A stretch of 64,000 nucleotides of DNA from Corylus avellana (taxonomy: Eukaryota; Streptophyta; Magnoliopsida; Fagales; Betulaceae): contig NC_081547.1 in the NCBI RefSeq assembly GCF_901000735.1, forward strand, positions 23,986,046-24,050,045. Direction: 5' to 3'. This document shows positions 60,201-64,000 of the stretch, one piece after another. The position numbers and the translations under genes are program-made. Positions within the stretch are counted from its first letter, which is position 1; each line of letters starts with the position of its first letter. The notes beneath the pieces were generated by a model that had not been told where the DNA came from, ran no database searches, and was given only the letters and a program-made list of their open reading frames with translations.

Positions 60201-61402
60201 GGAATGCATCAAACACTGGATCTGGTGATGCAAACCAGAATTCCAGTTGGAGTAAAAAATGTGATGGGACTGAAGGTGGGAACCAGAATTCTAATTGGGG
60301 CAAAAGTAATTGGAAAACTGGATCTGGTGATGCAAACCAGAATTCTAATTGGGGCAAGAAAAGAAATTGGGAGTCTGGAAATGAAGATCAAAGTGACAGT
60401 TCTGGTAATTGGGCAAGTGGTGGGAATTCTCAGGGAGGCTATGGAGGTAGAGGCAGTTCAGATAGAGGAGGCTTTAGAGGTAGAGGGGGTTTTGGAGGCA
60501 GAGGCAGAGACAGGGGGGGTTTCGGTGGTAGATCAGACACAGGAGGATTTGGAGGCAGAGACGGTGGGAGCTTTCGTGGTAGGGGTAGGTCGGACCGAGG
60601 AGGTTTTGGTGGCAGATCAGACACAGGAGGATTTGGAGATGGAGGCCGTGGAAGGAGGGACCCTGGCAGTGGTTGGAACAACAGAAATGACTATAGTGAG
60701 GATAAGCCCTCTGACTGGAACAAAGGAGCAGGGGATGGGTGGAAAAATAATGATGGTGCCGGAACTTGGAACAATGGAGGTGGTGATAAGAAGTTGCAGA
60801 GCTGGAGTGCAGGAAGTGGTGGAACTAGCAATCAATCCAGCAGTTGGAATAGCTCGGGATGCAGCCAGCCAACACAGGGTAAAGACATTGCTGGTAGTAA
60901 TGCTGCAGCTGGTGGGTGGAACAAAGGAACCAGTTCAACTAATGAAGCTGGTGGAAGCAAGGGAAACAATTGGGGATCAAATGCTTCAGGTGGGAGCCAG
61001 TGGTCTAACTCGGGATGGAGCCAGCCAACAGAGGGTAAAGACATTGCTGATAGTAATGCTGTAGCTGGTGGGTGGAACAAAGGAACCGTTTCAACTAATG
61101 AAGCTGGTGGAAGCAAGGGAAACAATTGGGGATCAAATGCTTCTGGTGGGAGCCAGTGGTCTAACTTGGACAAGTCGACCATCACCAAGGAAGTTAAAGA
61201 AACAAATGATCTAAAGGGTTCAGTTTGGAATAGAGGAACAGGTTCAAGTGCTGCAGATGGGGGTCGGTCATCTCCTTGGAATCAATCAAAAGATGCAAAA
61301 GGAGGAGCTAACGGGGATGGAGAACCAACTGATTCGTGGGGAAAAGCAGCAGGAAGCTCTTGGGGGAAGCAGAATGACACAAGTGGCAAAGGAGGGTGGT
61401 AA
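49515..61402 (+). CDS. SPT5L: SPT5-like transcription elongation factor of RNA-directed DNA methylation (SPT5L/KTF1/RDM3)
   Basis: Eighteen exons join in phase to 1638 aa: 49515-49704, 51851-52104, 52215-52370, 52477-52635, 52713-52796, 54109-54176, 54277-54633, 54729-54780, 54845-55000, 55105-55248, 55399-55501, 55601-55750, 55838-55892, 55987-56051, 56290-56359, 58307-58343, 58487-58547 and 58647-61402. The N-terminus is basic then acidic (GKRKRDEDEY, LQFFEDAAGEDDY). An Spt5 NGN domain spans about residues 140-235 (RHSAFCLMQKYVDLK, GFIYIEADKQ). KOW-type modules lie near 240-275 (GMWARVKNGKYKGDLAQ), 420-450, 475-515 (LEGPSKGRQGIVRK) and 580-620 (LRIRVGPLKGYLCRVLA). From about 720 to the end is a low-complexity tail with about 17 WG and 13 GW pairs, the AGO hook, plus two RGG-rich blocks. 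In Arabidopsis the protein binds AGO4 and Pol V transcripts in the nucleus; the same role is inferred here. Confidence 0.93.
49705..51850 (+). other. SPT5L intron 1 with internal tandem duplication
   Basis: The 2146-bp intron has a GT donor and an ACAG acceptor. It contains two diverged tandem copies, about 50711-50970 and 50981-51220 (period about 270 bp), recognisable by TAATCACTGAATCACTTGCT and CTACTTTAATGCCTTGT. No coding exon is evident within it. Confidence 0.8.
52797..54108 (+). other. SPT5L intron 5 with a second tandem duplication
   Basis: The 1312-bp intron includes two copies of a roughly 100-bp block (about 53795-53895 and 53922-54017), sharing CATTTACTGC and CAATTGGAAATTTAT-like phrases. 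Confidence 0.7.
54228..54262. repeat. CA microsatellite beside the exon 7 acceptor
   Basis: About 17 CA units end 14 bases before the acceptor AG at 54275-54276 of SPT5L exon 7, taking up most of the usual polypyrimidine-tract region. Confidence 0.95.
56360..58306 (+). other. SPT5L intron 15
   Basis: The 1947-bp intron lies between two small exons of 70 and 37 bp. It contains only short frames without recognisable domains and a weak tRNA-like stretch near 57990-58075 that is not firm enough to call a SINE. Confidence 0.75.
60430..60670 (+). other. RGG-rich coding block in SPT5L exon 18
   Basis: This part encodes repeated RGG and FGGRG units (GGFRGRGGFGGRGRDRGGF, and a repeat of GGRSDTGGFG). 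A smaller RGG block lies at about 59865-59930. RGG motifs commonly bind RNA and are methylated on Arg, which would suit a protein that contacts Pol V transcripts. Confidence 0.8.
60856..61167 (+). repeat. 156-bp tandem duplication in the SPT5L AGO-hook region
   Basis: Two adjacent 156-bp units starting GGGATGCAGCCAGCC (60856) and GGGATGGAGCCAGCC (61012) encode two nearly identical 52-aa segments (QPTQGKDIAGSNAAAGGW and QPTEGKDIADSNAVAGGW). Few substitutions separate them, so the duplication is recent. Each unit adds WG and GW pairs. Confidence 0.9.
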
Positions 61403-62354
61403 ATACTCTTCAAAGCATTTGCTCTAAGGTATGTTGAGCTTCTTATACCTACCTGTAGACTGTAGATATTGGTTTTATGTTATGCACAGGAAGGGTCTAA
61501 ATGGATTGTATCTTTATTTTGGAACACATTATATGCTAAATGTATGGCTTTTTATGTTTTGAACCATGTTACTGGTGTAGGCAATGTCTAGATCATCCGT
61601 TTGTGGACAGCTTTATTTTGCAGGGAAAAAATATAAAATCAGTTCCTATGGTTTTACTGATTCTGAGGTTGGAAAAGTAACTAAAAACTTTATGGGGTAG
61701 CACTATCTCAAGTTTGTCAAGGAAAGTAAATGCAAGTGCCACAGCCTATCTTCTCTTCTCATAATAGATAGAGGGATGGATGGTTAGAGCTTGCTCCTTT
61801 CTGTTGGTAAAACGTCATGGGGGGGCTATCGATAACGTCATTTTGCCAATATGAACAATCGGACCCTCTTTTCAGTATTGTGGATTCTACAAAATTTTGT
61901 TCAAGACTACAGTTACTCCTCTTTAATTACCACCTTACTTGTAATGTTTTCCAATATTTTACTTTTTACAATGTTCCCTTCAATCTTGCCATTGGATTGT
62001 AATATTTTCCTTTCGTGACCCAAAATGAGAAAATACCCTAGATAAGATTAAAAAAACACATTCTCAGAAAAATAGAAAGAAAAAAAAAAATCAGAAAATG
62101 CAATTTTTTTTTAACATAAAGAAACAAAACAAAACAAAATGTTAATGAATTAATCCCTGAGTTGTTACTTTTATTTTATAGCTTGCTGAGTTTGTTCTCG
62201 TTATTAAATTGATCATTCCATCTGTATATATATTTTGTTAAGTTTTAAAGGAACCTGTAAAAAATATAATTATACCATTTTCCAAGAAAAAGGTACAAAA
62301 ATATAATAATAATAATTGGGGATTAGGAGTGGCTCTAGGGCACTCCCTCTCTTG

Positions 62355-62840
62355 GAATAAGATTCTCTCCGATCCAAAATGGATCGCTGAATATCTAATT
62401 AATGGCTAGAAAAATCTTGCGGTCATAAATGGGACATATGTCTTATTAATATAAATAATAAAAAAAGAAAAAGAAAGTATGGTCTTTAGCCACCCCATAC
62501 TGGCCGGTCTGGGCCACCCTCATGAGTCTTGGGGGTGGCCGAACTACTCGTAAGAGCCAAAAAAAAAAAAAACAAAAACTTAATTGGCCATAAATTTTTT
62601 TTTTTTTTAACCCTTGGGGTTGGTGACATGGGAGCGACTGAAGCCACCCAAACTAGCCGGTTTGGGGTGGTCGAAGCCACCCCTTGGTTTTTTTTAAAAA
62701 ATATAATTAATATTTTATTATTATTTATATTAATGGGACATATATTCCATTTATGGTTATAGGATCTCTCTATAGAGATTTTGACCATTAATTGGATATT
62801 CTCCAATCCAAAATAGCCTGGAGAGGATCCTCTTCCCCCT
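62355..62840. mobile_element. MITE with ~120-bp terminal inverted repeats and GGCCACCC-rich core
   Basis: The left arm (GATTCTCTCCGATCCAAAAT, ATAAATGGGACATATGTC, TTATATTAATA-type sequence) is matched in reverse by the right arm (ATTAATGGGACATATATTCC, ATTCTCCAATCCAAAATAG). The core at about 62488-62690 has GGGGTGGCC and GGCCACCC phrases like those in the Harbinger-like region at 23.3-23.8 kb. Target duplication is not clear. Confidence 0.65.
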
Positions 62841-63803
62841 ATGTTAGAGTACTAAAAGCAAATACTCTATAGCTCATTCCATTTAGGGAAAATATTAAAA
62901 AAATCACAACAGCTCACCCACATCAATTTTCCTAAATTTAACTGACATTATTGGGTAGTTACAATGTTTCCTAATGTATAAGGAATCACTACTACACATT
63001 ATTTTAATATAAACATTTTTTTCATTCTTTTTTCCTCTTTCCACTTTTTGTCTTTCATTGGAAATTGTGTTGGAATTTTGTGAAAAATATGAGGGTTTGT
63101 AGGAAATTTGTATTTTGTAAAAAAATATATATATATTTTAATGATATAAGAAAATACAAAGGAATCTATTGTGAAATATATTTGGATAGAAAAGCAAAAA
63201 GTAGTTTTATTTCCAAAAATAAGCTGTGGGATTGTCGGCCACCCTTTTGTCAATGGGGAGGTAGGAATGGAAGACCCACTTAGCCCCACCTCTAATGAAG
63301 GGGCAGCCTTCCCCGTATGGGACCAACGATTTTTTTTTTCTTTCTCGGAGGGCAGCCTACACTTGTTAGTGTGCATGAAATACTGAATCATGCTTTGAAA
63401 AGTGTTTTTCACTTGTTTTTAGAGAAGTTTCTTAAGTGTTTTGAAAAGTGTTTCATGCTTGGGAGATGAAATAAGATGTCTCTAACTCTAAGGGACTAAC
63501 TCAGAGCCAGTAAATAACTTAGGGTTCAAACAAAAACACATCGTTTTTGGCGCTTCGCTGTTAAATTTTTTGAAAACTACGATGATGATGTGTCACGCTG
63601 ACATTGTAGACTACAGTGTCCAAATGCTAAGCAGAAATGTTGATTGTTCTTTTGTGAAATGTGTCTACTTATAATTGGTCTAATTGAAGTTAAGGACCTA
63701 TTTGATAAAAGATTAAAACCTTAGGGAGTAAATTAGTCAAATTTAAAATTCGTGCAACAATTTGATAAAAACTGATACCTCATTGGTCTTGGTCATTTTG
63801 GAA

Positions 63804-63810
<7 letters not shown>

Positions 63811-63850
<40 letters not shown>
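63811..63850. repeat. TA microsatellite
   Basis: About 20 TA units. Similar shorter tracts occur at 5437-5461, 9379-9402, 13298-13333 and 14391-14442. Confidence 0.9.
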
Positions 63851-63851
<1 letters not shown>

Positions 63852-64000
63852 TCTAATCATTTCTTTTTTTTTTTCTTTTTTTAATTATGCAAATTTAATT
63901 TCAATTGTTTTCTTTCTTATAAAAAATAAATTTTAAATTTTAAATTTTTTTTTTTTAAAAAAAAAAGCTTAAAATTAAATCTTGACATAAGTTCATAGCT

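Larger units (their letters stand above)
61403..64000. other. Region downstream of SPT5L
   Basis: The first few hundred bases are the likely SPT5L 3' untranslated region; no clear end can be fixed. Then follow the long-TIR MITE at about 62355-62840, AT-rich sequence, and a TA tract at about 63811-63850. No gene is supported. Confidence 0.5.

Noticed and set aside
58741..61188. Several minus-strand and shifted frames over SPT5L exon 18
   Set aside because: They result from the repetitive, stop-poor composition of the WG/GW-coding exon; the plus frame continues all upstream exons in phase.

Overview
The window is nuclear DNA from a dicot-like plant. The evidence is AT-rich intergenic sequence, GT-AG introns, plant-only gene families (nodulin-like/NFD4-type MFS transporters, an LRR receptor-like protein, a glycine-rich secreted peptide, the RNA-directed DNA methylation factor SPT5L/KTF1) and typical plant transposons (Copia, CACTA-like, hAT, Mutator-like and Harbinger-like non-autonomous elements, tRNA-derived SINEs). 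The species cannot be fixed from the sequence. There are three 100-N assembly gaps (17684-17783, 36702-36801, 48345-48444).

Layout. (1) 1-30.6 kb is a same-strand tandem array of five NFD4-like MFS transporter loci. Locus A (1-1732) is a pseudogene broken by a hAT insertion, a CACTA-like insertion, an internal deletion and a stop codon. B (5590-7489, two exons) and C (10323-12062, intronless) look intact. D (16853-17090) is only a duplicated first exon with its promoter. E (28194-30649, two exons) looks intact. The D/E 5' regions lie in a 2.3-kb segmental duplication. Between D and E are CACTA-like elements, a Mutator-like element, an ankyrin-repeat gene fragment, a small glycine/cysteine-rich peptide gene on the minus strand (21543-21937), a SINE and a Harbinger-like MITE. 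(2) 30.6-41.1 kb holds a hAT MITE, LINE-like and SINE sequences, then an LRR receptor-like protein pseudogene (38514-41052). A 1939-bp block in front of it is repeated on both sides of an N gap and is probably an assembly artefact. (3) 42.5-47.1 kb is a Mutator-like element with 9-bp target duplications, carrying a nested Copia retrotransposon (717-bp LTRs, 5-bp target duplication) that has lost its reverse transcriptase region. (4) 47.9-48.5 kb is a CACTA-like element packed with palindromic TGACGTGG motifs. (5) 49.5-61.4 kb is an 18-exon gene encoding a 1638-aa SPT5L/KTF1/RDM3 homologue with NGN and KOW domains and a long WG/GW AGO-binding tail. (6) 61.4-64 kb is intergenic with one more long-TIR MITE.

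The transporters form a local gene family whose copies differ in intron content and decay. SPT5L is a housekeeping component of small-RNA-directed DNA methylation and is unrelated in function to its neighbours, although the palindrome-rich transposons around it are the kind of sequence that pathway silences. I found no convincing new multi-gene system. The most notable items are the family of ACGTG-palindrome CACTA-like elements, including one about 1 kb upstream of SPT5L, the different intron positions in the NFD4 array, the apparent false duplication at the RLP locus, and repeat changes inside SPT5L.
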